Position numbers and translations under genes: made by a program. A stretch of DNA of 11,903 bases from JACDAS01 sp046262415 (GTDB taxonomy: Bacteria; Actinomycetota; Thermoleophilia; Gaiellales; Gaiellaceae). The stretch covers positions 1-11,903 of the forward strand of contig JBHEMU010000128.1 in assembly GCA_046262415.1 (NCBI GenBank), given 5' to 3'. A model generated the notes under the pieces. That model was not told the DNA's origin and searched no databases. It saw only the letters and a program-made list of their open reading frames with translations. Below are positions 1-7,064 of this stretch, one piece after another; the first letter of the stretch is position 1; each line of letters begins with the position of its first letter.

Positions 1-171
1 TCGACCCGGCCTCTCGAGCAGCTTGACGTGCAGCGGCAGTTCGACGAGCTGGCGCTGCGCGTCAGTCAGCTGGCCCGGCAGTAGGCCCATCGCCTCGAGC
101 GCCCCGTCGATCTGCCCCGCGGTGAGCGGCTCGACCGCAACTCGCGTCCGCCGGCTTAGACGGGTAGCGGC
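1..171 (-). pseudogene. Fragment resembling the helical region of a STAND/NACHT-type ATPase, cut by the window edge
   Basis: On the minus strand a 57-codon open frame enters from a stop (TAA at 174-172) and runs off the left edge. It has no usable start codon before its conserved-looking part. The translation contains EPLTAGQIDGALEAMGLL and then LVELPLHVKLLE. This is the pattern of the helical segment after the nucleotide-binding core in many NACHT/STAND ATPases, where a PLhL-type motif closes the region. No Walker motifs are visible because the N-terminal side would lie to the right, where the frame is closed. I therefore read it as a truncated remnant. A plus-strand frame over the same bases (ending at 84) is also open but shows no family pattern. 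The family call rests on a short stretch and is weak. Confidence 0.3.
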
Positions 172-178
172 TTAGACG
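152..178. repeat. 11-bp direct repeat at a gene-fragment junction
   Basis: The 11-mer CGGCTTAGACG occurs at 152-162 and again, identical, at 168-178, separated by GGTAG (16-bp period). It lies exactly where the ATPase-like fragment loses its frame and just before the transposase-like tail. It could be a rearrangement scar or part of a mobile-element end. The sequence alone does not decide. Confidence 0.5.
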
Positions 179-205
179 ATCCCTTGCCGCGGTGGGCGAC
201 CGGCG

Positions 206-256
206 ACCGCCAAGCCGTTCGCCTGGACCTACACCGGCAAGGTGCTCGCCGGATGA
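206..256 (+). pseudogene. C-terminal remnant of an IS630-type transposase
   Basis: The last 16 codons before TGA (254-256) read TAKPFAWTYTGKVLAG. This closely resembles the conserved tail of IS630-family transposases, where an AKPF.WTY.GK-type motif precedes the stop. Upstream in the same frame the translation (CRGGRP and similar) does not continue as a transposase, and the catalytic DDE domain is absent. Only a 3' scrap of an inserted element remains. No inverted repeat end could be assigned. The match is short, so confidence is moderate. Confidence 0.42.
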
Positions 257-447
257 CCAACACGACTTGCAGGACGGACCACTAGGGCGCTCGACGGCCA
301 GGATGCAGATCTGCGTCGCGTAGGCGGAGTGCGGCCGCGCGTGCGTGTATCAGCTCGGCTCGAACCTGCTCACCTCCTCGAACGGTCGACCCGACGACGA
401 GTCCCACCGACGATGCACCAACCGCGAGAGGCCATGGCGAGGGTTCG
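257..447. other. Non-coding leader upstream of the ligase pair
   Basis: No gene of recognisable family is seen on either strand; the open frames here are out-of-phase extensions of neighbouring genes. The purine-rich GCGAGGG at 437-443 is the likely ribosome binding site of the ligase starting at 448. I see no convincing -35/-10 pair, although the promoter of the plus-strand unit should lie here. Confidence 0.5.
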
Positions 448-1722
448 ATGAGCGCCGTACGCGAGCTGCTCGACCTTACCGCCATCATGCGCGCGCAGTA
501 CGAGGCCCGCCCGGCCCTCGAGGCCCGCCAGCTGCGGGGCGTCCGGGACATGCTCGCCCACGCTCGCGGCACGGTGCCGTACTACGCCGATCACAGCTAC
601 CAGGGAGGGCTCACGGACCTGTCCGACGTGACGAGGCTGCCGGTGCTGCGCAAGAGCGACGTCCTGGCTGCCGGGGCCCCGACCCTGCGCTCGTCGGCGG
701 TGGGCGAGCGTGACGTCGTCATGACCCGCACCAGCGGGACGTCGGGCCGGAGGTTGGACGTCGCCCACGACCGCCGCCACATGGCCTACCACAACGCGGC
801 GTGCCTGCGGCGCTTCCTGGCCACCGAGGCGTACCGGCCGTGGTATCGCCTCGTCCACCTCCGACCGACGCCGATGCCGACGCGGTGGTACCAGCGGCTC
901 GGCCTGTTTCGCCGGGAGGTGGCCCTCAGCTCGTGGTCGCCGCCGCGAGTGCGGGAAGCGGTACTCGAGCGCCGCCCCCAGGTGCTGATCGGGTATCCCG
1001 CGATGCTCCGGGAGCTCGTGCGCACGGTCGAGCCCGACGAGCTCGACCGGCTGCGCTCGTCGCTGCGGCTCGTCTTCACCGAGTCCGAGCTGCTCGTGGA
1101 CGAGCACCGCGCTCAGCTCCAGGAGGCGTTCGGCGCCCCCATCTTCGACGAGTACTCCGCCTACGAGGTCCTCAACATCGCGTTCGACTGCGTCGAGGGC
1201 AGCGCTCATGTCGCGGAGGATCGGCTGCTCGTCGAGATCGTCGACGCCGACGGTCAACCGGTGCCCGACGGCGAGGAAGGGGTGGTGGTCGTCACCGCCT
1301 TCCAGGAGCGGGCGATGCCCTTGGTGCGGTACTGGCTCGGCGACCGGGGGCGCTTCGTGCCCGGGCGCTGCCCCTGCCGGCGGACCTTTCGCCGCCTCGA
1401 GCTGACGCGCGGCCGCAGCGACGACCACGTCGTGCTGCCGGATGGATCGCTGCTCTACGTCGACACCTTCCTGTACCTGGCGGCCGAGCTGCCCGGCGTC
1501 GCCGAATCAGCGGTCCGCCAGGACCGCGACGGGCTCGTCACGATCCACCTCGTACCCGACCGCCGGGCCGATGGCGACTTCGACGCCGTCGCCGGGTCGT
1601 ACGTCGACCGCCTTCAGGGCCTGGTGCGGCGCCGCATCCCGCTGCGGGTCGAGCGGCGCGAGCGGCTGACGTTCACCGAGGGCGGCAAGGGCGCGTTCCT
1701 GAAGTCGGACTATCGGCGGTGA
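448..1722 (+). CDS. PaaK/CapK-type adenylate-forming (ANL superfamily) ligase
   Basis: This 424-residue cytoplasmic enzyme belongs to the phenylacetate-CoA ligase/CapK branch of the ANL superfamily, which activates a carboxylic acid as its acyl-AMP. Visible motifs: HARGTVPYYAD near residue 40, the N-terminal signature of this branch; the ATP-binding loop TRTSGTSGRRL at 93-103; DEYSAYE at 234-240 in the adenine-binding (A5) position; YWLGDRGRF at 295-303 with the ribose-binding Asp; a CPCRRTF pair of cysteines near 308; the RGRSDD hinge at 321-326; and a C-terminal GGKGAFLKSDY that carries a candidate A10 lysine. The length is normal for the family. The ATG at 448 has GCGAGGG just upstream. 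It is followed five bases later by a degenerate relative. Members of this branch often sit in capsule and exopolysaccharide clusters. The substrate cannot be read from the sequence. Confidence 0.88.
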   Translation: MSAVRELLDLTAIMRAQYEARPALEARQLRGVRDMLAHARGTVPYYADHSYQGGLTDLSDVTRLPVLRKSDVLAAGAPTLRSSAVGERDVVMTRTSGTSGRRLDVAHDRRHMAYHNAACLRRFLATEAYRPWYRLVHLRPTPMPTRWYQRLGLFRREVALSSWSPPRVREAVLERRPQVLIGYPAMLRELVRTVEPDELDRLRSSLRLVFTESELLVDEHRAQLQEAFGAPIFDEYSAYEVLNIAFDCVEGSAHVAEDRLLVEIVDADGQPVPDGEEGVVVVTAFQERAMPLVRYWLGDRGRFVPGRCPCRRTFRRLELTRGRSDDHVVLPDGSLLYVDTFLYLAAELPGVAESAVRQDRDGLVTIHLVPDRRADGDFDAVAGSYVDRLQGLVRRRIPLRVERRERLTFTEGGKGAFLKSDYRR

Positions 1723-1727
1723 GAGGG

Positions 1728-2684
1728 ATGACAGAGGTGCGTCGAGGCCGGTCCGTGCGCTCGCGCCGAGCCCGGCAGTTGCTCGTGGGCGCCGCGAGCT
1801 CGCTGCTGCACGAGAGCGCTTGGCCCCGGGCTGGCGCTCACGCGGCCTTTGGCGAGCGACGGTGGGATCGCCGGCGCCAGGCGGCCGTCGAGCGCGCGTT
1901 CGCCGAGGTGCCCTACTACCGCGAGCAGTGGGCGAGCGCCGGTCGCGCGTTGAGCGAACCCGTCCCCGTCCGCGCCGCTGACCTGTCCGAGGAGCTCTTC
2001 CGCCTCTGCCCGCTGCGCTCCCCATGGGACCCGAGGCGCGAGCCCACGCTGTGGATCGGGGACCTCACCGCCCTCGCCGATGCGCTGACGCTTGCCGGCG
2101 CGCGGCCGCGGCGGCTTCCCGTGCTGGAGGTCCGCCTGGCTGTGGTCGACTCGACTCGCCTGGGACGCGTGGGGGCGCCCTACGGCGTCCTGCTCGCGCC
2201 GGACGCGGACGTGGCGGGCGACGCACGCCGACTCGCGCTGCAGCTCGGGAGCCTGAAGCTCGCGCTGGACCACGGCCGCGCCGTCGTCGTTGGCGCGCCG
2301 ACCGAGCTCCCGGCGGTCATGCGCAGCGCCGAGGCGGCGCTCGGGGGCGTAGACGTGCGCTGGTCGCTCGTGCCGCGTCTGACGCTCGCGGAGGCGGCCG
2401 GCGCCGACGGCGGGTGCGAGCAACGGTCCGGCGCCGACGGCGGCCGCGAAGAGCGGTTCGTCGTCCACGATCCGTACCTCGGCTACGTCGCCGCGCGTTC
2501 GCCCGACTGCGGCGAGGTCCACCTGCTGTGGAACCGGATCCACGCTCGCCCTTCTCAGGACGGACTGCTCTTCACCCGAATCCGCGATCGCCGGCCGACG
2601 CTCGTCAACGTCATCCCGGTGCACGGCGGCTTCTCGACGGTGAGCCGCTGCCGGGCGCACGGCACGCCGGTGCTCGAGCGCTGA
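1728..2684 (+). CDS. Degenerate PaaK/CapK-like protein lacking the ATP-binding loop (probable pseudo-enzyme)
   Basis: A 318-residue protein begins five bases after the ligase stop, with GAGAGGG directly before the ATG, so the two are co-transcribed. Its N-terminus has AFAEVPYYREQW (residues 57-68), matching the HARGTVPYYAD region of the ligase. Its C-terminal part (DPYLGYVAARSPDCGEVHLL, 248-267, then RDRRPTLVNVIPVHGGF) parallels the DEYSAYE to YWLGDRGRF stretch of the ligase, where CGEVHL is typical of CapK proteins. There is no TSGTSG-type loop, no GRSDD hinge and no AMP-binding C-terminal domain. It therefore looks like the N-domain of a ligase that has lost catalysis, perhaps a partner or substrate-handling subunit. 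An in-frame 30-bp duplication gives a GADGG repeat at about residues 225-237. The family link is my reading; the function is unknown. Confidence 0.72.
   Translation: MTEVRRGRSVRSRRARQLLVGAASSLLHESAWPRAGAHAAFGERRWDRRRQAAVERAFAEVPYYREQWASAGRALSEPVPVRAADLSEELFRLCPLRSPWDPRREPTLWIGDLTALADALTLAGARPRRLPVLEVRLAVVDSTRLGRVGAPYGVLLAPDADVAGDARRLALQLGSLKLALDHGRAVVVGAPTELPAVMRSAEAALGGVDVRWSLVPRLTLAEAAGADGGCEQRSGADGGREERFVVHDPYLGYVAARSPDCGEVHLLWNRIHARPSQDGLLFTRIRDRRPTLVNVIPVHGGFSTVSRCRAHGTPVLER
2400..2459 (+). repeat. Two-copy 30-bp in-frame tandem duplication
   Basis: The units 2400-2429 and 2430-2459 both begin GGCGCCGACGGCGG and encode GADGGCEQRS and GADGGREERF. The period is exactly ten codons, so the reading frame of the ligase-like protein is kept. 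It lies in a poorly conserved linker. Confidence 0.6.
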
Positions 2685-2715
2685 CGAGCGCAGGGGCGCG
2701 ACCTCGAGGCGCCAG

Positions 2716-2814
2716 CGGTACGCGGTCAGCGAGAGACCGGCGGTCCGCGGTCAACGAGGCGCTGGCGGTCGGCGCTCAAGGAGGCGCGGCGGTCTGCGCT
2801 CAGCGAAGCCGACG
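2716..2814. repeat. Four imperfect 25-bp tandem repeats between convergent genes
   Basis: The units are 2716-2740, 2741-2765, 2766-2789 (24 bp) and 2790-2814. All begin CGGT and share the core GCG(G/C)TCA(A/G)(C/G)GA followed by a G/C-rich tail. The fourth unit overlaps the 3' end of the minus-strand flippase, and its TCA (2800-2802) is that gene's stop codon. The other units carry the same TCA, so the array looks like repeated copying of the flippase tail outward into the 115-bp gap. No clear stem-loop terminator is seen; the array may serve the convergent 3' ends. Confidence 0.65.
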
Positions 2815-4068
2815 AAGTACTACGCCTGCTTGCACGAGCTCATCGGTCGCCAGTGCCCAGATCGCCCCCGCCGCCCCGAAGAAGGGGATGACGGCGGCGG
2901 ATGCGACCAGGACGAGCACCAGTCCGCCCGCGGCACCCGCTGCGACCGCGCGCAGGGAGCCGACGTCGGCATTCTCGAGCAGGCACACACTGACGAGCAT
3001 GAGCCCGGATACGGGGCTTCTCGAGAGGAGGAGTCCGGTCAGGGCGGCGACGGTGACGATCCCGGGCGCAAGCGCCCGGAACCCCCCCGCGACCAGGACG
3101 ACGGCCACGACGACCAGCCAGGCCGCGTTCAGAGCGAGGGCCCACGCCGCCAGGGAGCGCGCCCAACCTCGGCCGGTGAGGCTGCCCTCGCCCGCCAGCC
3201 AGAGCGACATCCTCGGCTGGAAGACCCGCAGCGCGTAGACGAGGAAGCCCAATGCGACGCCCCATCCCGCGAGGGCCAGGTATAGGTCGCCGCTCTGGTC
3301 GGCGTTGCGAGTGAGAGGGAGCACGAGGAAGACCGCGCTCGTCGCCGCGAGCGCGGCCACGTCGTAGACGCCCATCAAGGCGACCGTCTCGTCCAGCCTG
3401 CGTCGTGCGCGCGGCCGGCCGGCGAGGGATCGGGTCGGCGCGCGCAGCCCCCTCAGCGTCACCTCGGTCACCGCGATCGCTGCCACGCACTGGGAAAAGA
3501 GGTACAGGACCGGCGGGAGGTGGAGGACGACCGCGAACGCCGTGAGCACCGCCCACGCCGCCGACAGCAGGGCGAAGTTCGAGATGTCGCGCCCGGCGCG
3601 ACCGAGCGCGCGCTGCAGGGCGACCCCGGCCACGTTCAGGCCGATGGCCACGCTCTGGGCCGCGGACGCGACGTACAGGGTGGCGACCGCGTGCTGGTCG
3701 ACCGCGATGGCGAGCGCCGCCAGGGCGCAGAAGACGAGCGGTACGCCCCGAACGATCGCGAGCAGGCCGGCGACCGTCGCCTCCCGGGCCTGGCCGGGAC
3801 GGGGGATGAGCTTGAGCGCGGTCTTCTCCGGGCCGGCCTGCGCCAGGGCGACGACCCACACGAGCGCACCCGAGGCGGCCGCGTAGCGGGCGTAGGTGTG
3901 ATGGCCCCAGCCGGCCAGCAGGGTCACGTTCGCGCCGTAGAGGACGAGCCTGAACGTCGCCCGGCCGGCCAGCAGGCCGAGCAGCATCCGGATGCCGAGG
4001 CGCCCGGAGGCGCCTAGCTCGGCGAGCGCCGAGGGCTCCCCAGGCCGGGTGGGCGCCGTGGCGACCAT
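2800..4068 (-). CDS. Wzx-like polysaccharide flippase (MATE/MVF-type membrane transporter)
   Basis: A 422-residue, strongly hydrophobic protein with about a dozen predicted membrane helices (for example near residues 25-45, 60-75, 105-125, 165-190, 300-330, 340-355 and 370-400) separated by short arginine-rich loops. Size, topology and context fit the polysaccharide transporters that move lipid-linked glycans across the cytoplasmic membrane. No diagnostic motif exists for this family, so the call rests on topology and neighbours. I chose the ATG at 4068, which overlaps the previous stop by one base (TGATG), over the in-frame GTG at 4071. It is the last gene of the minus-strand operon. Its stop lies inside the fourth 25-bp repeat unit. 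Confidence 0.75.
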   Translation of the reverse strand: MVATAPTRPGEPSALAELGASGRLGIRMLLGLLAGRATFRLVLYGANVTLLAGWGHHTYARYAAASGALVWVVALAQAGPEKTALKLIPRPGQAREATVAGLLAIVRGVPLVFCALAALAIAVDQHAVATLYVASAAQSVAIGLNVAGVALQRALGRAGRDISNFALLSAAWAVLTAFAVVLHLPPVLYLFSQCVAAIAVTEVTLRGLRAPTRSLAGRPRARRRLDETVALMGVYDVAALAATSAVFLVLPLTRNADQSGDLYLALAGWGVALGFLVYALRVFQPRMSLWLAGEGSLTGRGWARSLAAWALALNAAWLVVVAVVLVAGGFRALAPGIVTVAALTGLLLSRSPVSGLMLVSVCLLENADVGSLRAVAAGAAGGLVLVLVASAAVIPFFGAAGAIWALATDELVQAGVVLRRLR

Positions 4069-5081
4069 CACAGCACCGCTCCGACAACGTGGCGACGCTC
4101 GTACCGTCCGGCGTAGCGGAGCTTGATGCGGCCGAGGCCCTTGCCGAGCGTGATCCGGCGCCGGCGGCGAGAAATGAGGAGCCGGATGGCGCGCAGGTAA
4201 TGGTGGAAATAGAGGTGCGGGCGACCGCCGTCGCGGACGTCGAGGCTACCCCACACCGAGTCGGAAAGCTCGCTCCCGTCGTCGACCAGCGTCGCAAACG
4301 ACAGCAGCCGGCCCTCGCCTTCGCGGTAGGTGAGGAACTCGATGCCGGCACGTCCTCCGAGCGCATCGAAGTACGAGGCGGGGATCGGCGGCACCCGCCG
4401 TAGGCGGTGGCGGTGACGGCGCACGACGCTCGCGGCCAGACGGCTGGCGCACGCCGGCTCGACCGTCCGTTCGGTCGCGACCACGACCTCCGATCCCTCG
4501 CTGAGCCGGTGGTCGAGTCGACGCAGCTCGGAGCGCTGCTTGCTCGGCAGGTCGGCGTAGAACGCCTCGAGGTCGTCCCAGCGGTTGTCGACGACGACCT
4601 CGGGCGTGACCCGGCGGCAGATCCGACCCCGGGGGAAGGACGCGAGGTCGCCGGCGGGGACGTTGCGATAGACGATCGCCGACGCTCGCCGCCCGAGACG
4701 AGCGGCGAGCGTCCGCTCGATTGCCGCCAGCGCGGCGCTTCGCTCGCCGGCGTCGAGGCCCGACGCAAACCGGTACCCGGTGCCGGAGCCCGTCGGCGGC
4801 AGACGACACTCGACCAACCCCGGCGCCGCCGGCCGCGTCGGCGGACCGACGAAGGCGTGTCGAGGCAGCGACGCCCCGAGGTGTCGCAGGTGAAAGATCG
4901 CCCACGGGGTGCCGGACCCCTCGAGGACCACCCCGAGGTACGACGGCGCCTGGGCGAGCCAGGCGAGCCGGCCGAGGACCGTGCCGTGCCAGGTTCCCGG
5001 AACCGATTCCGCCGTCAGGAACCGCTCCCAGGCGTCGGGCACCCCTTCGACGCGGGGATCGACTAGGAGCCCGGTGAGCAC
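4068..5081 (-). CDS. FemAB/GNAT-like acyltransferase, copy B
   Basis: A 337-residue soluble protein of the GNAT superfamily. It resembles the FemAB-like groups (Acetyltransf_6/DUF482 type) that transfer acyl or aminoacyl groups. The C-terminal half carries the family-like features: FLTYREGEGRLLSFATLVDD (about 249-268), then LYFHHYLRAIRLLISRRRRR (about 290-309) and ITLGKGLGRIKLRYAG at 310-325, the usual cofactor-side ending with a G.K..fG-type pattern. Copy A (6021-7064) aligns with it with few gaps from about residue 88 to the end. The GTG at 5081 is chosen because it lies four bases after the upstream stop. The longer frame would overlap the upstream gene by about 140 bases. No signal peptide or membrane helix is seen. 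The acceptor is unknown; the context points to a lipid-linked glycan or its amino-sugar precursor. Confidence 0.72.
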   Translation of the reverse strand: MLTGLLVDPRVEGVPDAWERFLTAESVPGTWHGTVLGRLAWLAQAPSYLGVVLEGSGTPWAIFHLRHLGASLPRHAFVGPPTRPAAPGLVECRLPPTGSGTGYRFASGLDAGERSAALAAIERTLAARLGRRASAIVYRNVPAGDLASFPRGRICRRVTPEVVVDNRWDDLEAFYADLPSKQRSELRRLDHRLSEGSEVVVATERTVEPACASRLAASVVRRHRHRLRRVPPIPASYFDALGGRAGIEFLTYREGEGRLLSFATLVDDGSELSDSVWGSLDVRDGGRPHLYFHHYLRAIRLLISRRRRRITLGKGLGRIKLRYAGRYERRHVVGAVL

Positions 5082-5085
5082 GGTC

Positions 5086-6024
5086 TCAGGCTGCGGCGAG
5101 GAGCTCGTCCGGGGAGCGCTCGACGAAGCCACCGCGGTCGAGCGCCGCGAGCACCGCCTCGCGCAGCGGATGCGACCCGTCGACCAGGTGCTGGCGAAGC
5201 GCCTGCCTGACCACGGGGACACCGAAGCGGTCGACGATCGCTCGCAGTGGCGGACCTCCGCCGGCGCCGAAGGCGGCCATGAACAGAGCGCGCCGCTGCT
5301 CGGGGGCGACCGCGCCGGTCAGCCCGTCGTCGGCGAGCAGCGCCTGGACGGCCCCGGTGTCGACCGCGTCGCCCTCGACCGGTCGCTCGATCCAGCAGTG
5401 CCCGCGGCCGGGCCCGGCGAGCCATCGGCGCGCGCACCCGACCCGCTCGGCGACGCCGTCGGTCCGCGCCGGATCGGTCGAATCGCCCGAGAGCTCGGCG
5501 ACGACGACGGCTTCATCGTAGCAGCGGGCGTGGAGCAGGCCCACCACCTCGCCGAACGGCGGCGGTGGATCCCCGGCATCGCCGTCGCGGCGACGAGAGC
5601 GGTCGAACTCCTTCCACAGCCGGTAGATCGACGCCTTGTCGAGCCCGGTCGTCCCGCGTCCGCGTCGGCTCTCGCGCCACGCCAACACCTCGGGCGAGAC
5701 GTACGGGATTAGCGGGTCAGCCTCCTGCGACGCAGGCGGAGCAGGTTCGGGTCGCTCGCTGCTCAGCGCTCGCGGGGAGGGCGGACGCAGGCGCGAGCGG
5801 TCCTGGGCGGTGACCGCCCCGCACGCACGGCACGAGACTCGGGCCAGGCTCCCAGTCACACGCACGACGTCGACCCGGTTGTTCCCGCACTGCAGGCAGT
5901 CGGCGACGAGAGAGTCGTCGGCCCCGCCGGCAGCCAGGAGTGCGACGAGCCCCCGCCTGGCTTTGGCCAGTACGGCGCGGACGGCCCGGCTGCGCAATAC
6001 GGGCGCCATCGCTGCCACGCTCAC
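5086..6024 (-). CDS. Zinc-ribbon protein of unknown family
   Basis: A 312-residue protein that I do not recognise. A basic N-terminal helix (residues 7-30, rich in Arg/Lys/Ala) precedes a four-cysteine ribbon with C43-x2-C46 and C65-x2-C68, a classic zinc-binding spacing. A proline-rich linker (about 80-105) follows, then a segment with SIYRLWKEFDRSRRR near 135-150. The C-terminal 90 residues are Ala/Leu-rich and probably helical (RALFMAAFGAGGGPPLRAIV, then VVRQALRQHLVDG). No catalytic motif is visible. The GTG at 6024 overlaps the preceding stop as GTGA; an in-frame ATG at 6009 is the alternative start. It sits between the two paralogous acyltransferases, which suggests a role tied to them, perhaps as adaptor, chaperone or regulator; this is inference. 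Confidence 0.75.
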   Translation of the reverse strand: MSVAAMAPVLRSRAVRAVLAKARRGLVALLAAGGADDSLVADCLQCGNNRVDVVRVTGSLARVSCRACGAVTAQDRSRLRPPSPRALSSERPEPAPPASQEADPLIPYVSPEVLAWRESRRGRGTTGLDKASIYRLWKEFDRSRRRDGDAGDPPPPFGEVVGLLHARCYDEAVVVAELSGDSTDPARTDGVAERVGCARRWLAGPGRGHCWIERPVEGDAVDTGAVQALLADDGLTGAVAPEQRRALFMAAFGAGGGPPLRAIVDRFGVPVVRQALRQHLVDGSHPLREAVLAALDRGGFVERSPDELLAAA

Positions 6025-7064
6025 GCCGTCCTCGCCAGGGCCGGAAGCCAGCGCAAGCCGGCAGCCGTGTAGAGGGTCACGGGGCGGGCGCCGAAGCGCT
6101 TCTTTACCTCACCCATCGCCTTTCCCATCGAGAGGCGCCGGCGGCCGTGGGCGATGCAGTACTCGACCTCCCGCAGGAAGTGGTCGAAGTAGAGGTTGGG
6201 GCGCCCGCCGTCCGCGCGTTCGCGAGTCCCCCACAAAAGCGAACGGACGGTCGTGCCGTCGTCGACGAGCGTCCCGAACGCGAGCAGCTGCCCCGAGACC
6301 TCGCGGTAGGTGATGAAACGCACGCCTTCGAGGCGGCCAAGCCAGTCGTAGTACACCGACGGGAGCGGAGGGGCGACCCGGAGCCGAGCCCGGTAGCGCA
6401 TCCGTACGACGTGCGCCAGCCGGCTCGCCTCGGCGGGCGCGACGGAGTCCTCTGTGCGCACCTCGAGCGTCGCGTCGCGGTCGATGATCCGCCGGATCCG
6501 GCGCAACTCCCGGCGATCCTCGCCCGGCAGCTCGTCGAGGTACGCGTCGAAGCTGTCCCATTCGTTCTCGATCACGGCGTCCGGACTCCCCGTGAGCACC
6601 AGTCGACGCCCCCGGCGAAACGCGGGCACGTCGTCGGCCGGGACCTGGCGGTACGCGAAGCCGCGGCAGCCGCGTCCAAGCCGCGCACCGAGGGCTCGCT
6701 CGGCCGCCACCAGGACCGCCGAGCGGTCGGCGACGTCGAGCTCGGGGCGGAACCCGTAGCCGGCCATCGTGATCGTCGGCGGCAGGTGCACCTCGAAGAA
6801 GCCGGCGCGCTGCCGGCGGGTGGGGGTGTGGAACGACCGCCGTCCCGCCGGTGCGCCGACATAGCGACCGCAGAAGGCGGCGCAGGGCTCGCCGGAGGCG
6901 TCCTGCACGAGCGCGAGAAGCGGCCGGTAGCGCTCGTACCAAGCGAGCGAGGCCAGCACCCCCGAGCCCCAGAGCGAAGGGAGGCCGGCGACGCCGGGCA
7001 TACGGTCCCACCCCGCCGGGAGCTCCCCCTCCAGAGGGTCTGCGACGACGGCTTCGAAGGTCAT
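6021..7064 (-). CDS. FemAB/GNAT-like acyltransferase, copy A
   Basis: A 347-residue paralogue of the protein at 4068-5081. Shared landmarks are YGFRPELDVADRSAVLVAAE (about 103-122), FAYRQVPADDVPAFRRGR (136-153), the LPGEDRRELRRIRR basic helix (179-192), ITYREVSGQLLAFGTLVDDG (251-270), LYFDHFLREVEYCIAHGRRR (291-310) and SMGKAMGEVKKRFGARPV (312-329). The last two blocks resemble the ending of DUF482/Acetyltransf_6 proteins, which use aminoacyl-tRNA or acyl-CoA donors. The ATG at 7064 overlaps the stop of the membrane protein gene (ATGA at 7061-7064), which fixes the start; the same frame stays open upstream to 7631 only by chance. Two copies in one operon suggest two successive or alternative transfers. 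Confidence 0.75.
   Translation of the reverse strand: MTFEAVVADPLEGELPAGWDRMPGVAGLPSLWGSGVLASLAWYERYRPLLALVQDASGEPCAAFCGRYVGAPAGRRSFHTPTRRQRAGFFEVHLPPTITMAGYGFRPELDVADRSAVLVAAERALGARLGRGCRGFAYRQVPADDVPAFRRGRRLVLTGSPDAVIENEWDSFDAYLDELPGEDRRELRRIRRIIDRDATLEVRTEDSVAPAEASRLAHVVRMRYRARLRVAPPLPSVYYDWLGRLEGVRFITYREVSGQLLAFGTLVDDGTTVRSLLWGTRERADGGRPNLYFDHFLREVEYCIAHGRRRLSMGKAMGEVKKRFGARPVTLYTAAGLRWLPALARTA

Noticed and set aside
1..84. Plus-strand C-terminal coding tail ending at 84
   Set aside because: The frame is open but too short for any family evidence, and the opposite strand reads better as an ATPase-like segment.
801..1727. Upstream extension of the ligase-like protein frame
   Set aside because: This part overlaps the intact ligase in another phase and is Arg/Ala/Gly-rich; the ATG at 1728 with its ribosome binding site fits the real start.
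2716..2814. CRISPR array
   Set aside because: The repeats are directly adjacent, without spacers, and imperfect; no cas gene is present.
2840..4768. 642-codon minus-strand open frame
   Set aside because: It crosses the acyltransferase and flippase in another phase; its translation is Arg/Pro/Gly-rich without family motifs, as expected for a high-GC shadow frame.
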